Assembly: GCA_019240215.1 (NCBI GenBank)
Contig: JAFAYQ010000038.1
Span: 1-64,000, forward strand
Direction: 5' to 3'
DNA length: 64,000 nt
From: Actinomycetota bacterium
Lineage (GTDB): Bacteria; Actinomycetota; Actinomycetes; Streptosporangiales; Streptosporangiaceae
The notes under the pieces are model-generated. The model ran no database searches. It saw only the letters and a program-made list of their open reading frames with translations, and had not been told where the DNA came from. The translations under genes were made by a program, and so were the position numbers. Below are positions 9,201 to 16,952 of the stretch, piece after piece; the stretch's first letter is position 1; each line of letters begins with the position of its first letter.

Positions 9201-9451
9201 AGGCCGGCCTGATCACCGCGGCCGACGCCGCCACCCTGGCCGAGGCCTGGCAGCTGGCCGCCCGCATCCGCGACGCCGTGATGCTGGTCCGCGGCACCGC
9301 CGCCGACACGATTCCCACCGCCCACCACGAACAGGCCGCCGTCGCCCGCATCCTCGGCTACGGCCCCGGCGAGGGCCAGGCCCTGGTCCAGGACTACCGC
9401 CGCGCCGCCCGCCGCGCCCGCTCGGTCATGGACCGCCTTTTTTACGGCTGA
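6257..9451 (+). CDS. glnE: Bifunctional glutamine-synthetase adenylyltransferase/deadenylase
   Basis: The 1064-residue protein has the full GlnE duplication. The first nucleotidyltransferase domain carries GGCELNYSSDVDVIFV (about 251-266) and the second GGHEMSYGSDADVMFV (about 790-805). Each is followed by a PNLRPEG or ANLRPEG string and by GPGGL(R/S)D(I/V)E. The N-terminal domain deadenylylates and the C-terminal domain adenylylates glutamine synthetase in response to nitrogen state. The likely target is GlnA in this window (23635-25059), which keeps the acceptor Tyr. A GTG start is used. An inverted repeat at 9703-9749 lies downstream. Confidence 0.96.
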   Translation: MGTVGGTSVSGTRRTTLAGRLVRLGFADAAKAERLVTSDLGLDVDPGDRPGAITPPGGSGSPGRDETVLAALAAAADPDLALVGLARIAGAEAGDDAAALRATLRSEPGFRQRLIAVLGSSTALTDHLARHPGDALILRGADGVRRPSPDELRASLVYAVAGNPLDEYPVSDLAALNGTDPSAALTAAYKRHILHLAARDLTGVVTVDQVASELADIAAAAMCAALSVARAQLPSGSAPARLAVIAMGKCGGCELNYSSDVDVIFVAEPPAGPPDRPLSGPPTGAAAAAAEPGPEATDAALRTATRLASNMIKVLSKTTSEGMIFPVDPNLRPEGRNGPLVRTLASHVAYYERWAKTWEFQALLKARPAAGDMRLGQEYMDLVAPMIWQAAQRENFVEDVQAMRRRVEKTLPPDQAPREIKLGPGGLRDIEFAVQLLQLVHGRTDEALRSPSTLPALDALARGGYVGREDAHELAEAYRFLRQVEHLLQLYRLSRTHTLPEDPAVLRRLGRALRSIAASSGQPREPAPPGTNPADEFTELWRRHARQVRRLHEKLFYRPLLGAVARLPGEVARLTPAAAQARLEALGYVDPAGALRHIEALTAGVSRRAAIQRTLLPVLLSWFADAAEPDAGLLAFRQVSDALGDSPWYLRLLRDETKAAERMAHVLASSRYAAGLLLRAPEAVAILGDDTELVPRSPEALRAEADAAVRRHADAEGAAAAVRSLLRRELLRIAAADLIGLIRPAEVADALSAVAAASIEAALAAAARKYEGDKGAPLPTRIAVIGMGRFGGHEMSYGSDADVMFVHDPRPGADEQEAGRAAHSVVQEMRRLLTLPGPDPALVVDANLRPEGRQGPLVRTLASYLAYYRRWSRPWEAQALLRAEPVAGDAELGAEFSAMIDEFRYPDGGIAETGVREVRRLKARMEGERMPRGVDPALHVKLGPGGLSDVEWTIQLLQLRHAFAVARLRTTRTLPALAAAREAGLITAADAATLAEAWQLAARIRDAVMLVRGTAADTIPTAHHEQAAVARILGYGPGEGQALVQDYRRAARRARSVMDRLFYG

Positions 9452-9793
9452 CCTGAGCCCCGCAGACCCCGCACCAGCCGGTCACCCGCTGCCCCCACAC
9501 CCTTTTCCTGCGGCTCCGCCACCAGCACCGCGAAGCCGCCGCCAGCTCGGCCAGCTCGGACGGCACCCCCGGCCAGTAACCCCAGCTCCGTCACCAAGTA
9601 GCCCCCAGCTCCGCTCGCGAGCCCCCCGCAGCATCCACACGCCCCACTCAGCCCTCAAGCCACACCCGCCCCGCCAAGCTCAGCACTTCGTGGTCCTGCC
9701 GAGTTCGGGCAGACTTTGGTACAGCATTTGTAAAAAAGTCTGCCCGAACCCTGCATCCTCGCCGCTCCTGAGGCCGCCGCACCAGGTCACCCC
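9452..9793. other. Convergent intergenic region with one large inverted repeat
   Basis: No convincing gene is present between the stops of glnE and the convergent gene at 9794. The only clear structure is the inverted repeat at 9703-9749. The rest is C-rich noncoding sequence. Confidence 0.6.
9703..9749. terminator. 15-bp perfect inverted repeat, likely bidirectional terminator
   Basis: GTTCGGGCAGACTTT at 9703-9717 is exactly complementary to 9735-9749. The 17-nt centre can add a further TACA/TGTA pairing. It lies between two converging genes, so a shared terminator is the simplest reading. Confidence 0.6.
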
Positions 9794-10693
9794 TCACAGC
9801 CGCCCGTTCGCCCGCAGCACCCGCAGCGCGTCCACCGTCAGCGCCCCGCGCCACTCCCGTTCCGCCGCCGGCGACCACGCCAGCCAGTTGAACGTCCACC
9901 CGCCGTCCGCCTGCTGCCCCGCCGCCAGATGGTCCAGGTGTGCCTTGATCGTCGCCTCGTCGAACAACGGCCGGGCCATCGAGTCCGGTACCGGCGCGAA
10001 GTTCAGCGGCGAATGGACCTCACCCTCGGCGTCCGGGTCCAGGGTCACGATCCCGCTGTCCAGGATCAGCGGCCCCAGCCGGTCCATCGCCCGCCGGGCC
10101 CGGTCCCGGTCGGGAACGTACTGCAGGAAGTGCAGCATCCCGCTCATGCCGTACGGGGTCGGCTCGGCCCGCCCCTCGGCCAGCCCGTCGATCCGCGACC
10201 ACATGACCTCGTCGGCGCCGTCCAGCCAGCGGTGCGCGGCCCCCCGCTTGTGCAGCGTCCCCGCCATCAGCCCGGTCTGGATGTCCGAGGCCGGGGGCGC
10301 CCCGTCCACCCCCTTCGGGCCCGCGTCGGGCACCAGCCAGGGCGCGTGCGGCCAGTCCGCCATGCCGTCGTGCACGAACAGCACGCCGCCTTCGGCCGGG
10401 GCGGTGGCCGCCAGCCAGCCGAGGATCCCGGCCACAATCTCGGTGTCCCAGACGTCGGTCTCGTCCATGATGTGCAGCGCCACCTCGGCCGCGATCGGCT
10501 CACTGGTCGGCGTGCGGCCGTCCGGCTCGAGCGCGTGGCCGAACCCGCCGTCCGGGTTGCGGTAGGCGGCCAGCGCGTCCCGTACCGGCTCGGCGCCGCC
10601 GCCGCCGAACAGCCGCTCGTACCGGCGCCGGTCGATGACGCGCGCGTTCGCGGCCAGGAACTGCACTGCTGCGTCGATGTCAGGAGTCGCCAT
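9794..10693 (-). CDS. Prenyltransferase/squalene-cyclase-type toroid repeat protein, function unknown
   Basis: The 299-residue soluble protein has repeated strings such as YRNPDGGFGHALEPD (about 43-57) and QQADGGWTFNWLAW near the C-terminus. These match the QW/GGF-type repeats of alpha/alpha-toroid proteins in the terpenoid-cyclase and prenyltransferase superfamily. The DxDD motif of squalene-hopene cyclases is not evident, so enzymatic activity is doubtful. Similar single-domain proteins are common in actinomycetes without assigned roles. It starts 94 bp from the divergent AraC-type regulator. Confidence 0.7.
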   Translation of the reverse strand: MATPDIDAAVQFLAANARVIDRRRYERLFGGGGAEPVRDALAAYRNPDGGFGHALEPDGRTPTSEPIAAEVALHIMDETDVWDTEIVAGILGWLAATAPAEGGVLFVHDGMADWPHAPWLVPDAGPKGVDGAPPASDIQTGLMAGTLHKRGAAHRWLDGADEVMWSRIDGLAEGRAEPTPYGMSGMLHFLQYVPDRDRARRAMDRLGPLILDSGIVTLDPDAEGEVHSPLNFAPVPDSMARPLFDEATIKAHLDHLAAGQQADGGWTFNWLAWSPAAEREWRGALTVDALRVLRANGRL

Positions 10694-10787
10694 GGCCCCA
10701 TCTCACCGCACCGGCCCGCCCGCCGTCTTGAACGAAACGGCCATCACGGCCGGCGGCCCGGGCTCCCGCCGTGGCATCCTGATAGCG

Positions 10788-11543
10788 ATGAAGATCGCCG
10801 TCGGCTACCGCGAGTGGGCGCCACCGCCCACTCTCCAGTCCCGGCTGACCTGCCTGTGGTCCAGCCGCGACCAGCCCGGCACCCTGGTCCTGCCGGACGG
10901 CTGCACCGACATCATCTGGGCGCACGGCCGGGGCGCGTTCGTGGCCGGCCCCGACACCGGCCCGATCGCCGCCCCCGCCCAGCCCGGCCCGGTGCTGATC
11001 GGCGTCCGGTTCCGGCCCGGGGCCGGCGGCGACCTGCTCGGGGTCCCGCTCCGGGAGCTGCGCGACCAGCGCGTCGACTTGGCCGACCTGCGGCCCGACC
11101 TGCACCGGGCCCTGCCTCCGGACCTGGATCCGGACCAGGTCGCCGCTCGCCTGACCCGGCTGACCGGCCAGCTGGCCGACACCAGCCCGCTCGACCGGGC
11201 CGTCGGCCGCGCCTGCCAGCTGCTGGCCCGCCCGGCCGCCCGTACCGAGGACGTCGCCGCCCACGTCGGGCTGAGCCCCCGCCAGCTGCGCCGCCGCTGC
11301 GAGGCGGCCGTCGGTTACGGCCCCAAGACGCTGCAGCGCGTGCTGCGCTTCCGCCGCTTCGTCTCGCTGGTGGACGCCGCCGCCGACGCCGGGGCCCCCG
11401 CCGATCTGGCCATGGCCGCCGTGGCCAGCGGTTACGCCGACCAGCCGCACCTGACCCGGGAGACCGTCGAGTTCGCGGGCCTGCCCCCGGCCGCCCTCAT
11501 CCGCACCCGCCACCCCGCTATCCACCCCCACCACTCCGCCTGA
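10788..11543 (+). CDS. AraC family transcriptional regulator
   Basis: From ATG 10788 the product has 251 residues. The N-terminal half (LPDGCTDIIWAHG and GVRFRPGAG) matches the DUF6597-type sensor domain found in front of AraC helix-turn-helix units. The C-terminal half has HVGLSPRQLRRRCEAAVGYGPKTLQRVLRF-type double helix-turn-helix sequence, followed by GYADQPHLTRE. The target is unknown; the divergent toroid-repeat gene is the nearest candidate. Its TGA stop is the first triplet of the dispersed repeat at 11541-11558. Confidence 0.85.
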   Translation: MKIAVGYREWAPPPTLQSRLTCLWSSRDQPGTLVLPDGCTDIIWAHGRGAFVAGPDTGPIAAPAQPGPVLIGVRFRPGAGGDLLGVPLRELRDQRVDLADLRPDLHRALPPDLDPDQVAARLTRLTGQLADTSPLDRAVGRACQLLARPAARTEDVAAHVGLSPRQLRRRCEAAVGYGPKTLQRVLRFRRFVSLVDAAADAGAPADLAMAAVASGYADQPHLTRETVEFAGLPPAALIRTRHPAIHPHHSA

Positions 11544-11558
11544 TAACAGCAAGAAGCG
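11541..11558 (+). repeat. Dispersed 18-bp repeat, copy 1
   Basis: TGATAACAGCAAGAAGCG. Its first three bases are the stop codon of the AraC gene. Identical copies lie at 15123, 15172 and 56775, all on this strand. Confidence 0.9.
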
Positions 11559-11592
11559 CTCGCGCCCGCCGAGCCCCAGCCCTTCCATGCCG

Positions 11593-12465
11593 TCAGGCGG
11601 AATCCGGCTCCGCGATCATGGCGGTCCCCACCCGCCGGAACCCGAGCCGCCCGTACACCCGCGCCACATCATCGTCCGACGCGGCCAGGAACACCGTCTG
11701 CACCCCGCGTCGCTGGGCGTTGCCGGCCAGCGCCGCCGTCACCGCTCCGCCCAGCCCCATCCGCCGGGCGCTCGGCACTACCCCGACCCCGGTGATCTCG
11801 GCCACGCTGGCCAGCGCCTGGCAGCTGCCCGCCCCCAGCGGCCCGTCCCGGTCGAACGCCGCCGCCAGCACCGACTGGCCCGACCGCAGCCGCTCGCGCA
11901 GCATCGCGGTGGTGCCCTCGTCGTGCCCGGCCGCCAGCTTGTCCCGCTCGATCGCGCCCGCCAGCCCGGTCGCGGTGCCCGGGTGCTCGAACGCCACCGC
12001 CGGGACCGCCCACACCCGGTCCAGGTCGGGGTCGTCGGGGGAGATGATCCGGACGGCGATGCCCGGCTCGGTCACCGGCGGCGGAGTCAGTGTGCCCAGC
12101 ACCATCAGCGGGTGCGCGCGGACCGCCAGCCCGGCCTCGGGGGCGGCCGCCGTCATCTCCGGTGCCACCTCGTCGATCCACTCGAACGACTCCGGGATCA
12201 GCAGTTCGCGCTGCCGGGCCCGCACCGCCCGGATGTCCTCGGGCGTGATGCTCCGCCGCCCCGCCCCAGCACGCCCGGCCCCCCAGCGACCGAGGACCCG
12301 CCGCCGCCGTGGCCGCGCGTAGTACGGCCAGCCCGGCCCGACCGGCGCGAACAGCACCAGCGGCCCGATGTCCTCCGCCCGCGCCCGGCGCCGCGGCACC
12401 GCGTCACAAAACGCGTCGATCCGCGCGAGGGTGTCGAACTCGTCCACACCCCTACTCAACCCCAT
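11593..12465 (-). CDS. GNAT family N-acetyltransferase
   Basis: This 290-residue protein has a C-terminal GNAT domain. VVPSARRMGLGGAVTAAL is the acetyl-CoA loop (about 233-250), and FLAASDDDVARVYGRLGF is the following strand-helix unit. The first 150 residues are a second, degenerate half of unknown use. It starts 9 bp after the stop of the GMC oxidoreductase and is probably co-transcribed with it. The substrate is unknown. Confidence 0.82.
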   Translation of the reverse strand: MGLSRGVDEFDTLARIDAFCDAVPRRRARAEDIGPLVLFAPVGPGWPYYARPRRRRVLGRWGAGRAGAGRRSITPEDIRAVRARQRELLIPESFEWIDEVAPEMTAAAPEAGLAVRAHPLMVLGTLTPPPVTEPGIAVRIISPDDPDLDRVWAVPAVAFEHPGTATGLAGAIERDKLAAGHDEGTTAMLRERLRSGQSVLAAAFDRDGPLGAGSCQALASVAEITGVGVVPSARRMGLGGAVTAALAGNAQRRGVQTVFLAASDDDVARVYGRLGFRRVGTAMIAEPDSA

Positions 12466-12474
12466 GAACGGAGC

Positions 12475-14226
12475 CTACGCACGCCTCACCCGTTCATCGT
12501 CCCGTCCTGACACACGGAGTTCGCCGGGCGCTCCCTCGGGCACGGCCGGGTGCAACGGCACCACCGGCTCCACCCGCTGGTAAGCGCTCCCGGCGGGCGG
12601 CCGCGGGTCGGCCTCGCCCCGGTTCGGCCAGCAGGCCAGCGCCCGCTCGGCCTGGGCGGTGATGGTCAGCGACGGGTTCACGCCCAGGTTGGCCGACACC
12701 GCCGACCCGTCCACCACGTGCAGCCCCGGGTACCCGTAGACCCGGTGCCAGGGATCGATCACGCCGGTCGCGGGGGAGTCCCCGATCGCGCAGCCGCCCA
12801 GAAAATGCGCGGTGGTCGGGATGTTGAACAAGTCCAGCCAGGTGCCACCGGCGATCCCGCCCAGTTCCTCGGCCAGCAGCCGGACCGCCCGGTGGGCGGC
12901 CGGGATCCAGGCCGGCGACGGCTCCCCGTGCCCGGGCGCCGACCGCATCGTCCAGCCGGTCAGCGACCGGTGCGCCCGCACCGTCACCGAATTGTCGACA
13001 TTCTGCATGACCAAGGCGATGACCGTCCGCCGGGACCAGTTGCGCCAGTTCGGCAGCCGGGCCACGTCCCACGGCCGCCGGGCCACCAGCCCGGCGAACT
13101 TCAGCCAGCGTGGCGCCCGGCCGCCCCCGTCCACCAGCAGCGTGCGCAGCCCCGCCATTACGTTCGAGCCCGGCCCGTAGCGGGTCGGCTCGACGTGCGT
13201 GTGCTCGTCCGGGTGGAACGAGGAGGTGATCGCGACCCCGCGGGAGTGATCGGGCCCGCGGCTAAGGAACCGTTCCACCCCCAGGATCGCCTCCGAGTTG
13301 GTCCTGGTCAGCTCGCCCAGCCGGGCCGACAAGGCAGGCAGCGCGCCGGTCGCCCGCATCCGGTGCAGCAGCTTCTGGGTGCCGTAGGTCCCGGCCGCGA
13401 ACACCACCTGGTCCGCAGTCAGCTGCCCGCGCCGCCGTGGCCCGGCGCCGGTCCGCACGGTTTCCACCCGGTAGCCGTCGCCGTCCGGTTGGACCGCGGT
13501 CGCCGTGGTCAGCGGCAGCACCCGGGCGCCCGACCGTTCGGCCAGGTACAGGTAGTTCTCGGTCAGCATGTTCTTGGCCCCGGCCCGGCAGCCGGTCATG
13601 CACGACCCGCATTCGGTGCACGCCACCCGCCGCGGCCCGGCCCCGCCGAAGTACGGGTCGGCCGACTCGGCCCCCGGCTCACCGCCGAAGTGCACCCCGA
13701 CCGGCGTCAGCCGGAACGTCTGCTCCCGCCCCATCCGCGCCGCGACCCGGCGCACCGCCTCGTCGGCCGCCGTCACGGTCGGGTTGATCGTCACCCCCAG
13801 CATGCGCTTGGCCTGGTCATAGTAGGGAGCCAGCTCCGCCCGCCAGTCGGTGATGTGCCGCCACTGCGGATCGTCGAAGAACGGCCGCGGCGGCTCGTAC
13901 AGCGTGTTCGCGTACACCAGCGACCCACCGCCGACGCCCGCGCCGGCCAGCACCAGCACCCGTCCCCCGCGCCGGCCGCGCAGCAGATGAATGCGCTGAA
14001 TCCCGGTCAGCCCCACTCCCGGCGCCCACAGGTAGCGCCGGGTGTCCCACGAGTTGCGGGGCAGCCCCCGGTGCCGCGTCCGCGGATCCGGATCCCCTGG
14101 ATCGTCAAACCGCCGCCCAGCCTCGAGGACGGCGACCCGGTACCCCTTCTCGGCCAGCCGCAGCGCCGCCACGCTGCCACCGAACCCCGACCCGATCACG
14201 ATCACGTCGTAGTCCCGGTCACCCAT
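12475..14226 (-). CDS. GMC-family FAD oxidoreductase, cholesterol oxidase-like
   Basis: The 583-residue flavoprotein starts with a textbook FAD-binding motif, VIVIGSGFGGSVAALRLAEKG (residues 9-29). It has the GMC signature LAGAGVGGGSLVYANTLYEPP (about 95-115) and the C-terminal HVVDGSAVSANLGVNPSLTI string with the active-site region. The internal cysteine cluster CTECGSCMTGCRAGAKN (about 205-221) is typical of the cholesterol-oxidase-like subgroup known from mycobacteria. The likely reaction is oxidation of a sterol or other alcohol, but the substrate is not proven. It is first in a two-gene unit with the acetyltransferase. Confidence 0.88.
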   Translation of the reverse strand: MGDRDYDVIVIGSGFGGSVAALRLAEKGYRVAVLEAGRRFDDPGDPDPRTRHRGLPRNSWDTRRYLWAPGVGLTGIQRIHLLRGRRGGRVLVLAGAGVGGGSLVYANTLYEPPRPFFDDPQWRHITDWRAELAPYYDQAKRMLGVTINPTVTAADEAVRRVAARMGREQTFRLTPVGVHFGGEPGAESADPYFGGAGPRRVACTECGSCMTGCRAGAKNMLTENYLYLAERSGARVLPLTTATAVQPDGDGYRVETVRTGAGPRRRGQLTADQVVFAAGTYGTQKLLHRMRATGALPALSARLGELTRTNSEAILGVERFLSRGPDHSRGVAITSSFHPDEHTHVEPTRYGPGSNVMAGLRTLLVDGGGRAPRWLKFAGLVARRPWDVARLPNWRNWSRRTVIALVMQNVDNSVTVRAHRSLTGWTMRSAPGHGEPSPAWIPAAHRAVRLLAEELGGIAGGTWLDLFNIPTTAHFLGGCAIGDSPATGVIDPWHRVYGYPGLHVVDGSAVSANLGVNPSLTITAQAERALACWPNRGEADPRPPAGSAYQRVEPVVPLHPAVPEGAPGELRVSGRDDERVRRA

Positions 14227-14472
14227 GCCCGCAGACTAGACCGCCGTTCGGCAAAAAACTACCCACGAGTAACATTTGATTTAAACGCCTTCGGCCGGAC
14301 GCCGAGGCTCCCCGCGGCTCGTGCCAGCTCCCTCTCCCAAGCTGCCGTGCCTCCCGCCCTGGGTCCCTACGTAACACCCGCGTCCCACGTGGCCGGCGTC
14401 CCGGCCCGCCGCGCAAAAGCCGCCTCCCGCCTGACCGGCGCCACCCCTGGCGCCTGCGCTCCCGGCCAGTGC

Positions 14473-14922
14473 CTACCGGTGACCCTTGCCCTCGCGCATC
14501 TCGGCCGCCACCCGATCCGCGTACCCGGCATCCCAGGTCCGGTCCAGCTCGGCCAGAATCTCCCGCTCCCGGTCGCGCCCATCGTCGCGCATTGGAGCGA
14601 TCCGCTCGATCGCCGGCACCGGCCGCGGCCGCATTTGCTCGGGCCGCGTCGTCGTCCCGCCCGCCAGCTTGGTGTCAGCCACCCCGGCCCGGTCAGCTGC
14701 TCCGGCCTGGTCGGCCACCCCGGCCCGGTCAGCCACCCCGGCCCGGTCCCGCGCGTGGCGCCCCCGGCCCCGGCTGCCCAGCCCCGGACTCCGGCCCACC
14801 AGCCCCGGCGCCCGCCCGCGGCCACCCAGGCCGGGGATGCCGTTCTGCCGCATCGGCACCAGCCAGGCGAACAACGCGATCACCACCGCGACGGCAACGT
14901 CCTCAACGATCATGGTGGTCAT
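14473..14922 (-). CDS. Hypothetical single-span membrane protein with internal repeats
   Basis: The 149-residue product begins with one hydrophobic segment (about 6-22, VEDVAVAVVIALFAWLV). A low-complexity Gly/Arg region follows, then RAGVAD-type hexapeptide repeats and a charged, probably helical tail (about 105-149). A GGGGG run precedes the start at suitable spacing. No family is recognised. The repeats are a DNA minisatellite (14674-14745), so the length may vary between strains. Confidence 0.5.
   Translation of the reverse strand: MTTMIVEDVAVAVVIALFAWLVPMRQNGIPGLGGRGRAPGLVGRSPGLGSRGRGRHARDRAGVADRAGVADQAGAADRAGVADTKLAGGTTTRPEQMRPRPVPAIERIAPMRDDGRDREREILAELDRTWDAGYADRVAAEMREGKGHR
14674..14745. 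repeat. Four tandem 18-bp in-frame repeats
   Basis: Units start at 14674, 14692, 14710 and 14728 and encode the hexapeptides VADRAG, VADQAG, AADRAG and VADRAG-like on the minus strand. One unit is diverged. The period keeps the reading frame. Confidence 0.85.
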
Positions 14923-15122
14923 CGCTCAGCCCCCGTGTTCGGACGATTACCCTAAGTATCCCTTTATAGTGCCACCTTGAATACTCAAAGTAAAATAACT
15001 GCGACGGAGTGTGCTAACACCCCGCACTGCCGACCTGTTGCCCACCACGGTGCCCCCCCAAACCCGCCGACACCACCAGCAACTCCCGCCCCGCCCGGCC
15101 GCCGGCTCTCACCGACCTGGCT

Positions 15123-15140
15123 TGATAACAGCAAGAAGCG
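15123..15140 (+). repeat. Dispersed 18-bp repeat, copy 2
   Basis: Identical to the copy at 11541. It is preceded by GGCT, and the similarity to copy 3 extends upstream into CTCACC...GGCT. Confidence 0.9.
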
Positions 15141-15171
15141 CCGCCCGCCGCCGGCCCTCACCACTTCGGCT

Positions 15172-15189
15172 TGATAACAGCAAGAAGCG
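15172..15189 (+). repeat. Dispersed 18-bp repeat, copy 3
   Basis: Identical to copy 2 and 49 bp after it, in the same direction. The pair looks like a local duplication of the repeat with part of its left flank. Confidence 0.9.
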
Positions 15190-15254
15190 TCCCGCCAACT
15201 CCTCACTCTCAGGCCCCCACCGCGGAATACCCCTGTCACCCCCGTGGTTGGAGA

Positions 15255-15272
15255 TACATGCAAACGCATATA
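15255..15272. promoter_or_regulatory. Imperfect palindrome, candidate MarR operator
   Basis: TACATGC-AAAC-GCATATA has 6 of 7 arm positions complementary. It lies 55 bp before the monooxygenase start. MarR proteins usually bind such 16-20 bp sites at their own operons, and a MarR gene is second in this operon. Confidence 0.5.
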
Positions 15273-15326
15273 ACCTCCCACCACCGCGGCCACCACCGGC
15301 GGGACGGGGGAGTTAAGGAGATAACC

Positions 15327-16499
15327 ATGCAGTTCGGGATCTTCTCGGTCAGCGACATCACCCGGGACCCGGTGTCCGGGGAGACGCCCAGCGAGGCCGA
15401 GCGTATCGACGCGATCGTGCAGATCGCGCAGAAGGCGGACGAGGTCGGGCTGGACGTGTTCGCGATCGGCGAGCACCACAATCCGCCGTTCTTCTCGTCG
15501 GCGCCGACCACACTGCTGGCGACGATCGCCGCCACCACCAAGCGGCTGATCATGTCCACCGCGACCACGCTGATCACCACCAACGACCCGGTGCGGCTGG
15601 CCGAGGAGTACGCGATGCTGCAGCACCTGGCCAAGGGCCGGGTCGACCTGATGCTCGGGCGCGGCAACACCGCCCCCGTCTACCCCTGGTTCGGCCAGGA
15701 CATCCGGGAGAGCCTGCCGCTGGCACTGGAGAACTACAACCTGCTGCACCGGCTGTGGCGCGAAGATGTAGTAGACACTGCGGATGGCTCGTTCCGGACC
15801 CCGCTGCAGGGGTTCACGTCGGTCCCGCGCCCGCTGGACGACGTGCCGCCGTTCGTCTGGCACGGCTCGATCCGCACGCCCGAGATCGCCGAGCAGGCCG
15901 CGTTCTACGGTGACGGCTTCTTCGCCAACAACATTTTCTGGCCGAAGGAGCACTTCATGCAGCTGATCCGGTTTTACCGGCAGCGGTTCGAGCACTACGG
16001 CCACGGCACCAAGAAGCAGGCCATCGTCGGCCTCGGCGGCCAGGCCTATATTGCCCGCCGCTCGCAGGACGCCAAGAGCGAGTTCCGGCCCTACTTCAAC
16101 GAGGCCCCGGTCTACGGGCACGGCCCGTCCATGGAGGACTTCATGGAGATGACCCCGCTGTCGGTCGGCAGCCCGCAGGAGGTCATCGACAAGACGCTCA
16201 CGTTCCGCGAGCACTTCGGCGACTACCAGCGCCAGCTGTTCCTGGTCGACCACGCCGGCCTGCCCCTGAAGACCGTGCTCAACCAGCTTGACCTGCTGGG
16301 GGAGGAGGTCGTCCCGGTGCTGCGCCAGGAGATCGCCGCCCGTCAGGACCCCGAGACTCCCGAGGCGCCCACCCACGCCAGCCTGGTCCGGGCCAAGTAC
16401 GGTAGCGAGGCGCCGCGCCAGCCGCGCCCGAACGCCAACCGCGGTGACAACGTCACCAGCGGCTCGCCCTACACCGACACCGGGGAAACGGCGGCATGA
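15327..16499 (+). CDS. CE1758-type FMN-dependent luciferase-like monooxygenase
   Basis: From ATG 15327, preceded by TTAAGGAG, the product has 390 residues. It is a bacterial-luciferase-type TIM barrel: MQFGIFSVSDI first strand, AIGEHHN near residue 50, and TATTLITTNDPVRLAEEYAMLQHLAKGR-type barrel sequence. It should oxidise an unknown substrate with O2 and reduced FMN. The reduced flavin is presumably supplied by the FMN reductase two genes downstream, matching the paired CE1758/CE1759 families described in actinobacteria. First gene of a four-gene operon; its stop overlaps the MarR start by 4 nt. Confidence 0.9.
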   Translation: MQFGIFSVSDITRDPVSGETPSEAERIDAIVQIAQKADEVGLDVFAIGEHHNPPFFSSAPTTLLATIAATTKRLIMSTATTLITTNDPVRLAEEYAMLQHLAKGRVDLMLGRGNTAPVYPWFGQDIRESLPLALENYNLLHRLWREDVVDTADGSFRTPLQGFTSVPRPLDDVPPFVWHGSIRTPEIAEQAAFYGDGFFANNIFWPKEHFMQLIRFYRQRFEHYGHGTKKQAIVGLGGQAYIARRSQDAKSEFRPYFNEAPVYGHGPSMEDFMEMTPLSVGSPQEVIDKTLTFREHFGDYQRQLFLVDHAGLPLKTVLNQLDLLGEEVVPVLRQEIAARQDPETPEAPTHASLVRAKYGSEAPRQPRPNANRGDNVTSGSPYTDTGETAA

Positions 16500-16948
16500 C
16501 CCCCCCGCTCGCCAACGACGCCTGGGAGGAACTGCTGGGTGCCTACGGCACGCTGATGCGCGAGTTCAGCGCGGAGGACATCTGGTCTGAGGTGTCGATG
16601 CGCGAGTACGACGTGCTCTACGCGCTGTCCAAGTGCCCCGCGCCGATGCGGCTGTCCGAGCTCAACCGGCACGTGCTGCTCAGCCAGCCGGCCCTGTCCC
16701 GGCTGGTGGACCGGCTGGCCGAGCGCGGCCTGGTCGACCGCTGCACCGACCCGGCCGACGGCCGCGGCGTGCGGCTGTCGCTCACCCCGGCCGGTCAGGC
16801 CGTCCAGCGCCAGGTGGGCCGGGCGCACGCCCGCACCGTGGCCCGGGCCATGACCGCCGGTCTCACCCACGACGAACTCGGGCAGCTGGAGGCGCTGTGC
16901 CGCAAACTCAGCGCCGCAAGCTTGCCCGCGCCAACGACAAGGACCTGA
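16496..16948 (+). CDS. MarR family transcriptional regulator
   Basis: The 150-residue winged helix protein has MRLSELNRHVLLSQPALSRLVDRL as the recognition region (about 59-82) and DPADGRGVRLSLTPAG as the wing. It starts within an ATGA overlap with the monooxygenase. It most likely represses its own operon through the palindrome at 15255-15272 and is released by a small, perhaps aromatic or oxidised, ligand. The ligand is unknown. Confidence 0.9.
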   Translation: MTPPLANDAWEELLGAYGTLMREFSAEDIWSEVSMREYDVLYALSKCPAPMRLSELNRHVLLSQPALSRLVDRLAERGLVDRCTDPADGRGVRLSLTPAGQAVQRQVGRAHARTVARAMTAGLTHDELGQLEALCRKLSAASLPAPTTRT

Positions 16949-16952
16949 ACTG

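Larger units (their letters stand above)
14923..15326. other. Long intergenic region with repeats and candidate operator
   Basis: No gene is seen in these 404 bp. The left end (14940-15000) is AT-rich and probably carries the promoter of the minus-strand gene. Two copies of the dispersed 18-bp repeat follow at 15123 and 15172. An imperfect palindrome at 15255-15272 lies close to the monooxygenase start. Confidence 0.6.

Noticed and set aside
6113-9328. Long minus-strand open frame opposite glnE
   Set aside because: Antisense to a full-length GlnE with both catalytic domains. The Gly/Arg/Gln-rich translation has no recognisable motif.
11541-15189. CRISPR array based on the 18-bp repeats
   Set aside because: Only two copies are close together (49 bp apart), the others are kilobases away, there are no regular spacers and no cas genes.
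14985-16376. Long minus-strand frame opposite the luciferase-like monooxygenase
   Set aside because: The plus-strand gene has a clear start, ribosome-binding site and family motifs. The minus frame only mirrors its codon bias.
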